This document shows, piece by piece, positions 11,509-23,893 of a stretch of 64,000 nucleotides of DNA. Both the position numbers and the translations under genes were made by a program. The stretch is taken from assembly GCA_000727475.1 (NCBI GenBank), contig KL647303.1:1551449-1615448 (forward strand), read 5' to 3'. Source of the DNA: Sarcocystis neurona (lineage: Eukaryota; Apicomplexa; Conoidasida; Eucoccidiorida; Sarcocystidae). The notes beneath the pieces are model-generated. The model searched no databases, was not told the origin of the DNA, and saw only the letters and a list, made by a program, of their open reading frames with translations. How positions within the stretch are numbered: position 1 is the first letter of the stretch; every line of letters begins with the position of its first letter.

Positions 11509-13920
11509 TTGTTTCTAAATCCAAGAGCAGCAGAGGTGGCGCTGCCTGCTGCAGTTCGGCGAGCCTCTGCTACAAGTATCCCATTTTCGTACGCACACGT
11601 ATTCGGCTTAGAAAAAGTGAGGCGTACGGGAGCCGTGCATACATCAGTAATTTCAAATTTCCCCACAAAGCGTATACATATGTATAGAATCATATACACA
11701 CACACAGACCTAGCACAGCAGAGAAATAGGCAGGCATACATATGTATACCTTTTGTATGCGTCTAGATGAAACTGTCCGAGGAAAAAGGCAAGCAGCACA
11801 CAATCACACAGGCATATGTAAATGTCAGCGCATGCGTGGGTAGATGCACACACATGTCTGTACATACAGAGAGAGAGAAATAGAAAGATAGATAGATAGA
11901 TAGGTATATGTATAGAAAGCAAGGGAGAGACGGGGAAGTAGCTGGCAGCAGGGCTTCACAAACCCCGCACGTGTGAGAGGGACGGGTGTGTCTACGCATA
12001 TTTTGTGGAAGTGAATACTTCTGTATTTACGTGTAAGCATATAAAAGTGTGGATAGAGAGAAGAAACAATCTGGCGTTTCTGTCCACATATGTACATGGC
12101 CAGGCGAGCGAGATACAGCTTCTATACATACAGGGGCAACCGTGAGGATACATGTAATAGATATATATATATATATATACATACAGAGAGAGAAGGACAG
12201 AGATAAGGTAGATAGATATTTATCTACCTATCTGAGACCACATATGTACGTACACAAGCATACATGTAATTATACTAGTATTGCACGTGTATATACATAT
12301 ATATATACACATATATATGTTAATTTGTACAGTCGTCTATGCATAGATATATATATATATATACGTCTGTGTATGGAAGGCCACGCTTTTGCCCATATCT
12401 TGTTCCACACATTAGTAGGACGCTGACACGTTTGGAAAGTATTTATTCTGAGTACACGCGACACCACGCGTATGAACTTTCCTTTCTCTTTCTCTCCCTA
12501 TGTATGCGTACATGTAAATACCCAGGCAAATGTATACGCACTGACGAAACGTCTGAACACAGATACATCCGTCGAAGAATTTATATGTCCTCACGCTTTA
12601 AGAAGTCTTCAGATGACTTCATATTACCTCAGACAACCATCAGCCAGACGTACAGATAGATACACACGCATTTACGTTCAAGCATATACATACGTATGTG
12701 TGGATATACGCGTATACACGTACAAGTGTATGTATTATACATACACGTATATACATACATATATATATTTATTTCTCTAGGTATTGTCGTTGCGCACAGA
12801 CGCATAGATATGAAGCGAATGTCCACTTACATGCACAAATGAATATAGCCACGGATGTATATTCAAATATATATTCATGCACACATGCATAGATATGTAT
12901 AAGTGTATAGATATATATATATATAGATATATGGATAATTCTGATATACTTATTTATATAAGAAGTTATGCAGACATGCATATATATATATGACGCGCAC
13001 ATTTCAAGCAAATCAAATACACAGAGGTAAAGAGTGGCTACGTACACGCTCAGAGGAGAGAGAGGTGGTCCACAGGAGAGCAGCAGGTCCGCGCCCCTCG
13101 TCTACACAGGCGTAAAGCAGGTGGTTCTTCCGCGAGTAGTACAATCGGGAGAAAGAAGAAATGGTGACAGATTTCACAGGGGAAAACACGATACAAACAA
13201 AGAGCAGCCATTGGAGAGAGAAAATCGAAAAGTAGACGCCGATGCCAAGGAAAGTTTTCCTTGGTTCGGTTTCTTTACGAAGATTAACAGACACACACAC
13301 ACATACGTTCACATCAATATCTTCATTCACATCAGTATCTTCATACATATAGTATATATATAAGTATAGTTACATACACGTACGTGTATGTTATGACGGG
13401 TAGGGACAGTGTGTCAAGGATTTGTACATCCAACCTACTGATGTCTCCTACTGATGGAGACATCAGTAGGCACACATAGTGCTACTATATTGAAGACTGG
13501 AGAATATATAGCTTTTTCGTGTAGATGTCGCCATTCACGTATCCGCATCTATAATATGAGTGTGACTACGTGCGCCCGAATATGCAGATAGATAAAAAAG
13601 TATTCTCTGTATGTCTTTAATTCTTGTACATCTAAGGGGGCCATTCGTCCCCTACAAAATATAAATCTGTATGTATATATATAGTACGTGTACCATGTGG
13701 ATACAGCTTCATACACATAAGTGGACGCATACATCCACATGTACGCCAATTAAACACATAGAGCTTCCCCACACTGATGTACGTGTACAGGTGCAGATAC
13801 ACACAGACACACGAACAACCTGTGTGGAGACAGACTGAGAAGTCTTGGTGATTCCGGTGAAGGTACTGCTACGCGTGCGCCTTAATAATTACACAGAAAA
13901 GATCTGTTTGACACCTGTCT
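11509..13920. repeat. Microsatellite-rich region without a recognised gene
   Basis: TATA/TATG/ACACAC tracts with unique islands at about 13030-13290 and 13380-13560. The only structured element I see is the perfect hairpin at 13434-13470. The frames here are microsatellite translations, and none shows a coding signature or plausible splice-site pairing. Confidence 0.55.
13434..13470. repeat. Perfect 15-bp inverted repeat with 7-nt loop
   Basis: The left arm CCTACTGATGTCTCC (13434-13448) and right arm GGAGACATCAGTAGG (13456-13470) are exact reverse complements around the loop TACTGAT. The left arm's first ten bases recur directly at 13447-13456, so an alternative slipped pairing is possible. 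It lies in non-coding DNA with no U-run directly downstream, so a bacterial-type terminator is not implied. Function unknown. Confidence 0.8.
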
Positions 13921-13927
13921 GTGTGTT

Positions 13928-14520
13928 GTGCTACGATGCTTAGGAGACACTGCGGAAAGAAAAAAAATTCGGACACTTCTGGCTCTCGTGACATTCATCC
14001 CCGCTGTTAGGCACGTGTGTGGTTCTCCTTACTATTCTTTTTCTCAGTTGAAGCTCACACGCAGCGCTTGGGGGGTGTGCTTTGGTGCTGCTGCTGCTGC
14101 TGCCACAGAAGGGAAAAGGTCGCATTTACTACTGTTGCTACTGCTGCAGCTGTGGAAAGAAGACCAGGACCAGCAGTTGCAGCAGCACCGGGACACTCGT
14201 CGAAGCGCAGCACTTGGAAGTGAGAGCCGGGACAGGAGCGCCAGGAGCAGCAGCAAGTGGAGGATTTGTACCAGAAGCTGCTCCAGTAAGCAACTATCAT
14301 CGGCAACGGCAGCAGCGGAACACGGAGAGGCAGCGTCAGGGTCAGCAGCAGCAAGGGCTCTCTCTTTTCTTGTGCCAAAGCAGCAACAAAATCAACAGCA
14401 AGATCCTCACAGCTGCACGCCGCGAATTAGCAACACGTCACGCGTCATCCGTACATGCCTGTGTACACTCTGGCTCACACCCGCTACGGTAAACGCACAC
14501 AGGCTCTCTCGAAGTTGAGT
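13928..14520 (+). other. CAG-rich block with competing open frames
   Basis: About 0.6 kb of CTG/CAG-rich sequence is open in at least two + frames (13928-14518 and 14082-14492) and two minus frames. The longest + frame opens with GTG rather than ATG and reads VLRCLGDTAERKK before Leu-, Gln- and Ser-rich segments. Nothing matches a family I recognise. It may be an exon of a repeat-rich gene or a non-coding tract. Confidence 0.25.
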
Positions 14521-16031
14521 TCACCTAAGACAGTTCCCATCGGTACGCCTGCCTATACACACAGAAGGAGGCAGATCCGTATATACATGGAGAGATATTA
14601 ACGTGGAGCTCTACACATGTGCGCGTATATGCATATATTTGCACTTGCGTTCGCGCATATATATATATATATATGTATGTGCTGCGGGAGGATGTTCATG
14701 GATGTGTATCTGTGCATACACGTATGTGTCTCTGTATATGAATGTCTACTCAAACAGATATATGTACACGTAGATCTGTAGGATGCATTTCGCACATTTC
14801 GTGTGATATTCGACCGAATGTTCACGTACATTTCTCTCGAAGGGCGGCAGCCAGCATCCATGAGCGTCGTAGCACGCAGCGGAGCTACGGATGGGAACAC
14901 CACACGGTGAGAGAAAAAAGGAGGCGGAGTGAGGGGAGAGGGAGGAAAGCGGGAAAGGACAGGTGGAGACGACGAATTCCGAGGGAAAAAATGAACAAGA
15001 ATTTTATCGTTCTATTGATGGAAGCAAAGGTACCCCTAGTCCTTTTCGCTGCCGCCGCCTCGCCTACTGCTGTGCCGCTCCTACTGCTGTGCCGCTCCTA
15101 CTGCTGTCCTGCTCCTCCTGTGTTCCTTCATGCTTCGTGCTGCGCTACACAATCGGCTCGCATCACCCCACATGTCTAGTGATCGCCGCAACGTACGAGG
15201 ACGTGCTTCCTGTCCATCATCTACCATCTTTCTGAACACACTGAACACAGACCGGAATATGTACTGCATTCATTCGCTGAACGCGGAGTTTCTGTTAGTC
15301 TCTTCTCCCTCTCCACCACCTACTGAAATCTCTACGTATACACACACAGGATAGTCGATGCTAATAGAGTAAAATACCTACATATAGAACGATTTACATG
15401 TAAGTATATACATAGGTATACAGAGGTATGTGGGTCTATATAATCATATATGTGTAGATATCTACGGGTACCTGCGTGGGTAGATCTACATTTGCAAAAA
15501 TGTGTGCCTATGAATGAATTCAACACCCTTGGAGTTGAACAACACGGAAATTTTCGCTCTTCAGCTTCGAGTGTTTCAAACAGAGTGATGCTTGTCACTA
15601 ATCTTGTGAACGCCTTCCAGTGTGTATCCTTTCACTGTCGTGCGTACGAACTCCAAAGAATGACTGAGCTGGAGCACAGAAAGCAGTTGACTGCTTCGTC
15701 TGGTTGAAACCTATTAGTGCATCCATCTTGTTTTCGTCCTTCGTGGTGTAACGTCAGAATGCTGGCACGCAATCAACACGACATACAACTCGTAAGATTA
15801 ATGCCGGATGAGGCTGCGTACCCACCGTGCAGATAGAAGAGCCCGTTTCTCGGGGTAGAAATCATAATTTTCTCTGTTACTTCTCTTCCTTGTATCAAGC
15901 TGCTGTCTTCTGAAGACCCTCGCACTTTGACAATCAAGTTTTTATATGTCATTACGCGCGCAGGAAATAACCCCCCCTACAGACTTGCTGCCCACGAGCT
16001 TCCTTTCATCTTGATATGCTCTCCATGCTGC
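14521..16031. other. No gene recognised; edge of the repeat-rich segment
   Basis: Microsatellites (14640-14680, 15360-15470), a purine-rich stretch (14910-15000) and a short CTG tract (15050-15120) give way to unique sequence from about 15.5 kb. No multi-codon conserved stretch or exon pair could be supported. The part after 15.7 kb is probably the 3' flank of the minus-strand coiled-coil gene. Confidence 0.5.
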
Positions 16032-16607
16032 TTAACCGACCTTTGTCAACTTTACAAGCTGAAGCATCTGCGCTTTTCTGCGTATCCGGCAGCATTTCAC
16101 AAAGATCTGCCATCGCTCCTGCAGGACGCTCTGCTCCTGCTGTGGCTGCTGTCGTCTCTCCTCTGCGGCTACTGTACTCGTCAAAACTGCTTCTATAATT
16201 GATATGTCTTTTCACTGATGGAATTCAAGTTGCCTCGTTTCGCTCAGTGTCTCTCAGAAACTCAGGATACTGCGTTATTTGTAGTGCTAGTGGTGCTGCC
16301 GCTGCTGTTGTAACCGCGGATCTTCATGTTGCGTACATACAGCTTCCCACTGTGACATTTTTCTCGCTCTCCTGCGTATACGTACGTAAATCTCTTACGA
16401 TCGACACTGTCTTATCATCACACACACAATTACGTTTTCTGCTCCAGAGCTGTGGTCGATTTGCTTGTAAGCGCCGCTGCTGCTGCTGCTTCCACGTGTC
16501 GTACGTCCTACTTCCTAAATTGAAGCTCCATTTCCTTTGTGCCTGCTCTTGCTGCCTTTCACGTTCAAATTGCAACTGCCGGGAAAGTTTTCCCTGGTCG
16601 TCTAGAT
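16032..16607 (-). CDS. Coiled-coil protein, last two exons (5' part unresolved)
   Basis: Two exons join in phase. Exon 16607-16434 follows the acceptor GGTTTTTACAG and ends at C|GTAATT. Exon 16171-16032 follows the acceptor GAGTACAG and ends in a TAA stop. The split codon C|TA gives Leu. The product runs LDDQGKLSRQLQFERERQQ, then WSFNLGSRTYDTWKQQQQRR, then LAAEERRQQPQQEQ and ERWQIFVKCCRIRRKAQ. It is highly charged and Gln/Arg-rich, as expected of a long alpha-helical coiled coil with spaced Trp residues. The second exon is read in a different frame from the longest local ORF, which supports the splice model. Upstream exons must exist; a candidate lies at 17428-17290. Family not identified; a cytoskeletal or flagellar role is possible but not shown. 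Confidence 0.5.
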
Positions 16608-17289
16608 CTGTAAAAACCAGACGCAACTTCCGCTAGAAACAGCTGTTGCTAAGTCGTTGTGTGATTAAGTTGCCGTTTTCACGCGCAGTCCGTCCCACTT
16701 TCCGATCATGTGTCCTCGAATGGAGAATTCGTACTGATATTCCAATAAACGTATCGCATCGGAACTCCCTTTCAGGACCGTGAAAGACTGTGTGGTTGAA
16801 TGTGGACGCCTGCACACGCGGTGTGGTGCGTCGGTCAAGAGGCTGTAGCACATGTAACGGACTGCCTGCAGCCACGGAGCCGTCCTGCGCGCATTCGTGA
16901 GACCGTTGATGCGCTTTGCCCTTCGAGGTGTACAACCTAGAGCGGAGTAGGTAGAGGTGGGTGCGATCTGTGACTTTGGCGTACAGTGCATAAATCAAGT
17001 TACAAAGGGAGCGGGGATACACGCGCGTATGTGTAAACAAATATATGGTGTATGATCACCCTGCAACCCGGCTGCGCGCGTGGTCGGTCCCAGAGTAGCC
17101 AACACCTGTGTTTGCTACGTAGCATGCATATATATACATATGTATATATATATATATATTCTTCAGTATTTATCACTCTCGACGTACATGCGTGATGCTC
17201 CGTCTTAATAAATACGAAAAGCAGCAGAGTATGTCGAACGAGCCTACCACGTTGAGTAACAGAATGGGAAGCCCGCGTGAAGGGCTTAC

Positions 17290-17428
17290 GTTGTGATCAA
17301 CCTTGAGTGAAGAAGAACTGGCTGTGATCTTCGTTTTGCCCGGACGCTGACGGTCAACAAAGGGCTCGATCCAGGTCGAAAGGCCATTATCCTTGAGTGG
17401 TTGGTCGCTACATTCGGTGAACAGTGTA
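17290..17428 (-). CDS. Candidate upstream exon of unidentified minus-strand gene
   Basis: An open stretch lies between an acceptor (CATCCTCTCGTAG) and a consensus donor (CACAAC|GTAAGC). It reads TLFTECSDQPLKDNGLSTWI and ends ASSSSLKVDHN. The composition is that of an ordinary soluble protein, not of repeat. It could belong to the coiled-coil gene downstream (16607-16032), but intermediate exons between 17.0 and 16.6 kb are ambiguous: two overlapping minus frames are open there. No family recognised. Confidence 0.3.
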
Positions 17429-19261
17429 CTACGAGAGGATGCGTGTCGCACTCCGCTCACTATGAGTCTTGAGTGATGTTTTTCGGCTCGTCGGAAAGTT
17501 GCGTGCGAATGTGTATCAATGTTTCCCGGACAATAGTTGTTCCAAATATCTATGCGGTATTACACCCCTGTGTCACGGTCAGTCAGTAGGGAGGCAGAGA
17601 GACTGAGAGCGAAACAGAGAAGGCGATGTACGGATGAAATATTAGAATAACAGAGAGATGGATACGCACGTGAGCACCCACTCGTATCTGTGCGTGCGCG
17701 AGTAACACTATACCGCGCAGACGCACACACAGCGTGACCTACTACAAAGAAATGCGCACGGACCGGTTCACGCGCGTAAAGGTGAGTCAACTGTCCATTT
17801 ACATACATATATGAAGCGGCGCTTGTCTTCAATTCTGCGGCAATAATCTGCGCTTTGTCATATGCAGGTGTGACACCTAAGCGCATTTTGGTTTGATTTG
17901 AATTTTTGTCCGAGTTCAGTAAAACATTGGCTTATGCGCATATTACTTTTTATGTAATGCGTCTCGCCCGCGTCGAGCGAGAACGCATCTTCACCCGTTC
18001 ATGTTTTAGTATGAATTTAGTTACGTGACTTCATATATGCACACACGCACGATATCCAATATGCTAACAAAATATGTGGGTCTCGCCCGCGTCGAGCGAT
18101 ACGGCATCTTCACCCGTAAACGTTAGAATGAATTTAGCTGCCTAAATTCATATATGCACACGCGCACCAAATGCGTTATGCTCATAAAATCTGTGTGTCT
18201 CGTCCTCGTCGGGCGATAAGGCGTCTTCACCCGTTAACGTTTTACTGTGATTTTAGTTACTTAACTTCATATATGCACACGCGCACCAGATGCGTTGTGC
18301 TCACAAAGTATCTGCGGGCGAACGCAATTGCTTGGGGTCCGCTGACTGACCTCTTGACGTACACACGCACACCGTCCGCGTAACTGCGTATCTATCAGTT
18401 GCTCAGGCAAGCGCAACAGCTTGCAGGCAGACATCTTACCGTTGCAGAAGACCCGGTGATGCACAGGTGCAAGCCTCTTGGAATATGATGCAATTTCAAC
18501 GAGGTACTCAACACATACACGAACATACATCAGCATGCGCGTGTGTGTCGCTGGTCTTTGACGTACGCATGTAGGGTGTTTATTGTGTGAAGATGTACAC
18601 GTGTGCGTGTGCGTGCAAGGAAGTATATATATATATATGTGTATTCCGTGGAAAGGAGTGAAGCAAAATTCGTCAGAGGAAGGCACATGCCACCTTTACC
18701 GAGGAGAAGCGGTGAAAACTTTGGATCACTTGACTTCTCATGCTCGTTGTTTCTCTGCTTTCAACTCGTAGAGAGTTCCCCAGTCCTCTCACATGTATAA
18801 AGGAGTACAAACACGCTCGCACATTATCAAGAGAAGCTGTACATTTAAATCTTTGACTCGGACTATTGCACCAGTCTCCGCATCCACCCGGGGATCCGTC
18901 TGTACAATAGCAATGAAAAGACGACAGCTGGTCACTCTGAGATGAATGAGGAGCGTTTTAAAAGGATACTGCATATAAGTGTCCACCTATGAAAAGAAGC
19001 ACGTGTACCTATGCACACGTACGTCCAGTCGCGTACAAGCGTACATAGTAGTGGGCGCATACTCGGAAATACAACTGTCCCTACTGAGGCTGTGATACAT
19101 GTACAACGTTGCGATCCCTTTCCCGTCTGCTGTAAGATTCCAACACCCCCCACTCCCTACACGAAGATTACGTATATGATATACGAAGAGGGAAGGGGTT
19201 GGAGACAGGGAAGAAAGTAAAAACAGGTAAACCGACCAGGGAGACAAAACAACCTTTACAT
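17429..19261. other. Intergenic, with one tandem repeat and no gene recognised
   Basis: Apart from the three-copy tandem repeat near 17950-18310 I see no supported gene. Short frames here lack splice-site context. Some of it may be the 3' untranslated region of the disulfide isomerase gene, which ends at 19262 on the minus strand. Confidence 0.45.
17950..18310. repeat. Three-copy ~118-bp tandem repeat
   Basis: Each unit has a GC-rich core, GTCTCG(C/T)CC(G/T)CGTCG(A/G)GCG, starting at 17961, 18080 and 18197. This is followed by GCATCTTCACCCGT or a close variant (GCGTCTTCACCCGT in copy three), an AT-rich spacer, and TATATGCACAC(A/G)CGCAC. Unit spacing is 119 and 117 bp. Copies are diverged but co-linear, and substitutions spare the core. 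No protein frame is shared by the three copies, so this is a non-coding repeat. Confidence 0.75.
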
Positions 19262-22200
19262 TTAAAACTCGTGACCTGGTAGGTCTTCGTAAAAACAGTC
19301 TATGTTGAGTTTCAAATCGATCTCCCGGCACGTTGCATGTTCCAAGATAAATTGTTTCCCATAGGAAACTACATCTTCAACAGAGTGATTCATCTTCAAA
19401 GGAGGCTCAAGCTTTCTGTCTCGACGATAGAAAGCCACGTAAGGCACCCTTTCCACCCGCGTGTGGGGGTGGTCGATGTCTGCGTCACAAGCGGGCATAC
19501 ACATATATAAATATGTAAGTACATACGTGAACGGTGAGGTCCATACCTTTGACCTGTGTCTGTGATATGTGTAGTCAGGTAAATGTATATAATTATCGTT
19601 GAGGTTGGCTCAGCGTAGGTTTAATTTCACACGTGTCCGTGAGTGTGCACATGCGGAGGCATAGGGATGCATTCAGACTGCACACGAGGCGAAAAAAAAC
19701 ATGGATAGAAATGTTATGGCTACTCCGCTTCTGCCTTCAGAGCTGCGTGTTAGACAGCAATTTTCTGCTCAAGTTAAATCACGCCGACATCTCTTTGGGG
19801 CGTGAATTGCCACAAATCAGTTGTCGCGTGTGCTGAAGGACAGCAGTGCAAAAGAAGGAAACATTCTGTTTTGTACCGCCGACAGAGCCTTGGACGCAAT
19901 TGCGTGCCGGTAAGATGGCGCAGGTATCTCATGTACTCCTCGTCGTGATACAAGTGACTGCATCTGCGAAGCGTCCTCTACACAAGTGGATTCCAGAGTC
20001 ATGAAGCAAACGTCAACCAGCTGCTCTTGTAACCAGATTCCTGTGCGCAGCTGCTTTTTCCCGAACGGCGGAATCCGAAGCTCTATCATTACAGAAAACA
20101 CTAACGCTGCAGAAAATATGTTCTCGTCGCAGAGGTTCTTATATTTCAAGCTACCCATCAAAATATGAAAAATCCTGATGATATTTCCTCTAACGTGCAG
20201 TGTGAAGAGAAGTGAAAGTTACGTGCGTAACTCTACACGCATTTTGTACACGCGCACACTGCTGAACAGGCGACACCTTGGGAGGCTGTGTGGTCGGTGA
20301 GCGGGCCTTCGTACAAAGGAGCATCATACGTACCTCACCGTGTTTACATCCTCGTGTTTCTGTATTATACGTGTAGACCGGAGACGAGTGCTGCATCCAG
20401 TTCCTCCTTACCGTTCTTTGTCACATCCATTTTAAAGAAGCGAACAGACGATATTCGTAGGAACTGTGCTGCCAGCTCGTTCCACTTGGGTTCAAACATT
20501 TTGCAAAAACCGCACCTGCATCATATGAGGGTAGCCGATAGCAAAGGTTAGACGCAGGAAGGCTCGCTGAGGTCCCGCTCGAATATATATAGATATATAT
20601 GTACGTTTAAGTATTTACGCGTGTGCTTTTAGGTTGTACATGTGTTTTGAAACGAAGGTGAGGGTAAAAGGGGCGTCTTAAACGGCTACACTTACGTCGA
20701 GGATGGCGTTGTACTGAGTTTCAGAAGGTGATGGAGAAACAGAATTTATATACATGTGTATGTGCCATGTCATCTTCTTGCAAATGTAGAGCACCTCAGG
20801 CAAATAATTATGCGTCCTGCGTACAACCGCTCACTTCTGGAACTTGTGTTCGTGCGTCCTCTCTTGTAGTCCAACTCTTCTTTCCGTCAAGGCCGTTTTT
20901 GATGTGTGGGTTCCACTAACTGCTTTCGAAGTTCTCTCCAGTCTGCAGCTTTTACACTTTTTCCTCCTGTCGCGCTCTGTGGCGAGTCGCGACTTTGCTG
21001 TGAAATCCCAAGTGTGTCCTTGCACCTAACAATTGATATTGGACAGGTCTCCACCTACGGACTATAGAGGCTCTTTCAAGAGTGAAGTTTGCAACTAGCA
21101 GCTGATGTCGGCCACGACTGCATCTATGGATTTTAAGAGCTTTCTGGAGAGTGAGACATCTTTCTACTGCACCCTACTTCCTTAAAGACGGCGCGTTGTT
21201 CTTTTAGTGGAGCAACCTTTGGGAGGCGTTTCGTTCAATTATAGCAACCACGCTCATGGTATACTGTGCATGTCTGCCCCTTTTAGGCATCATATTTTTC
21301 CCTTGTGTCCGGCCGTGTCTTGAGGCGTCCAGTTTCCCACGCATAGTCACTCTACGCTGATTTTTATCTTGCCTTTCCTCGGAGGCCCTTGTGTAGTTGC
21401 TAGGCTAATTCATGCTCAAAACCATGCACGCGTGTTCTTGCAGGCACACTCGAACATCCAAGCGATATTTGTACGCGTAGCAAGAAGAGTTTACTCTGTT
21501 TCGCGAATTCGGATGTGTCACAGTGGTGCTTACCAGGGCGCATAGAAGAAAACTAGTGCATCTTGTCTGCCGTCGACCACCTGTTTCTTGAAAGTCTCTC
21601 CCACTAGGGGGATGACAAGGTTATTTTGCGAGTGCATCACGCTAGCAGCCGGCTCCGAACGCAGCGATGGCAGAAGAGTGCCTACAAATTGAAATTGAGC
21701 AGCACACAGCTGACACTTTGCTCCAACATCAAGCCAGTTCACGTACGCTGTAGGCCTCTAGGGACGGGAACGCACAAAACTGACATCGACCTCACGCCAC
21801 AACATTACTAACTAGCGGATTGCTCACGCTGACAAATACGCACACATCTGTATACATGCATAGACGTGCTGATATTGTTTTGCTAGCCAGTAACCACACT
21901 CGTGCACAACTCACGAACGGCACACCACTTCCTGGAGGTAGTCCTTGAGTGGTCAACTGTACGAAAAATGCCAAGGTTAATCGCATTCTGTCACAGCGGT
22001 GCACCGGCCGTACTCAGACCATCTACAAGCGTTATTTGTACTCGGAACTCATTCACAGCACTATATTGCCGAAATGTAGCCGCAATCGCACGACGACGCA
22101 CGACGGCGCGTTCTGTGCGGGCCCGCCCACTCGAACTCTTCTCAAGCAAAGCTCTAAGTACGTAGTGTTCAAAGCTGTCTCAACTTGCACCTGTTCTCAG

Positions 22201-22559
22201 CTCGTGTACATCAAGTTCGGAAGACACACGGCGCCGAATGGACTACAGCGCGACCGCATGTAACAAATGATAACAGAGTGCACCACCTTCTTGCACGGTC
22301 TGAATAGGCACACACATACAGACGGACATGCATAGAAGCATAATTGTACACTCGAATGCCGCAGCTGATAAGCATGTGGAAGATGACATCCGTAGGACGC
22401 TCACACCGCTGGTGAGCTTCGGCAACCAGATACACATCCTGCCTCGTACGGGCCAGAAATAAAAAAGGTAATTTTTGCCTGTGTGTGTACGTGTGTGTGG
22501 CTGCGCGCACGCATGGACACGCGTAGACGTGTGCACATTTGTATGCATGAACGTACCGT

Positions 22560-22598
<39 letters not shown>

Positions 22599-23893
22599 CA
22601 CGTACGTGAATATGTATGCGTGTATCGTGATCTCATATATGTATGCCCGTACTCGAGAATGTACACGTGTAAGTACGCCTGGATCTGCATTCATGTATGC
22701 GTGTATGAATGAGCGTGTGTACGCCTGCATCGACTTGCATGTGTATGTATGCGGTAGCGTATTACGGACAAACAGATGACAGGGCAGACGAAGAAGTGCG
22801 CATTTGAGTTGGGCAAGAAGGGACTCTGCAGGGAGCTTGTTTTCAACTAGCGTGTGTGTGTGCTCGACCGGGCGAGTCTTATGACGGAAGTGCGTAGAGA
22901 GAGTTCTCTTCTTTTCATAATACCTACCCACTGCGGCTGGGCTGTAATACGCATCAGAGCGAACTACACTCAGGGTGTGCGCTGTGCATTTCTGAAAAGT
23001 CACTGCAGAGTGAAACCGAAACGCGTACGGAGACTTAACCCACCCTCGTAGTAATGCTCTTCGAACTTTCTGAGCTTCTCGTAGGTCAGTTGCCTGTCTT
23101 TGAGCACGTATTTTCGCCAGCCTTGCTCCATTTCGACAATCATGGCGAGCGGGAGTTTATCGGCCCAGTTTTCAGGTATAATGTATTCCCAGTGGTGCAT
23201 CAGCGTCCGCGGTACGCTAACGTGGGCGACATGTTTGCTGCTGAAGTCCACAGCTACATCCTCGAAAGCAGATAAAATACGTGATTCATCCCGTCGTGAA
23301 GCCCTTGAATCATCTTTGTCTTCTACTCCCTTGTCGTCTAAAGACTGCTCCTCCGTGTTCCCCGCCTTCACTTCAGAATCTGAGTCGTTCGTGCTGGATG
23401 TCCTCATTGACTTTTCTGTGTCATCGTAAAAAAGAAAGTATATGGTGGAGGCACCAAGGCGCTGAAGCTGTGCAGCGGCTGCGTGAGACCATCTGAAATA
23501 TTTGATCGCTCTTCGCACAGAGAACCTCCCGTTTCTAAGCCTGTCGTTCTCGGAGGGTAAACCTTCTCCCATCTCCTTTTCCGATTTAGAGAAGGCGTCA
23601 ATGCCGGATTCAGTTTTGGAAGCAGATGTACTCTCAGGCTCTGTTGACCTAGACGAGAGTGAAAGTAGGCTTCCTGCTGGTGCTGAACGCTCGTCAAAAT
23701 GGAGCCATTTCTGCAAACGAGCTTTGTAGTGGAGGTCGGGAAGATATACAGGGAATAAAGAGCCAAGGTATGGGTTCAAGAGAACAAACACACAGAAACA
23801 CAGAAAAAGCAGCACTGACCACACCACCCGAAGACGAGGAGCTCTTCCCCTTGTGTGTGCCTGCTTACCTTTAGAAGAGACGCCACCCTCCAT
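19262..23893 (-). CDS. Membrane-anchored protein disulfide isomerase-like protein, 4 exons
   Basis: It would catalyse disulfide formation or isomerisation in the ER or secretory lumen. Exons 23893-23044, 21681-21534, 20515-20412 and 19479-19262 join in phase and give 439 residues. The start is the first in-frame ATG, as the frame above it opens only with TTG. An N-terminal hydrophobic anchor spans residues 23-39. A long acidic/Ser-rich insert follows, then a thioredoxin-like non-catalytic region. Next comes one catalytic domain: FFYAPW ends exon 2 and CGFCK starts exon 3 (residues 334-338), with the cis-proline in ERVPYVAF (Pro 380). CGFC replaces the usual CGHC. Classical PDI has two catalytic domains and a KDEL-type tail; this protein has one domain and ends GHEF, so retention would depend on the anchor. 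Intron phases fit exactly at all three junctions. The family call is strong; the substrate is unknown. Confidence 0.82.

Noticed and set aside
19817..20161. 114-codon minus frame within the last intron of the disulfide isomerase gene, considered as an extra exon
   Set aside because: The exons on either side (ending at 20412 and starting at 19479) join in phase and complete the thioredoxin fold (MDVTKN to DIDHPH) without it.
22211..22790. Several ORFs over 22.2-22.8 kb
   Set aside because: They run through TATATA and CACGTG-type microsatellites in the first intron of the disulfide isomerase gene.
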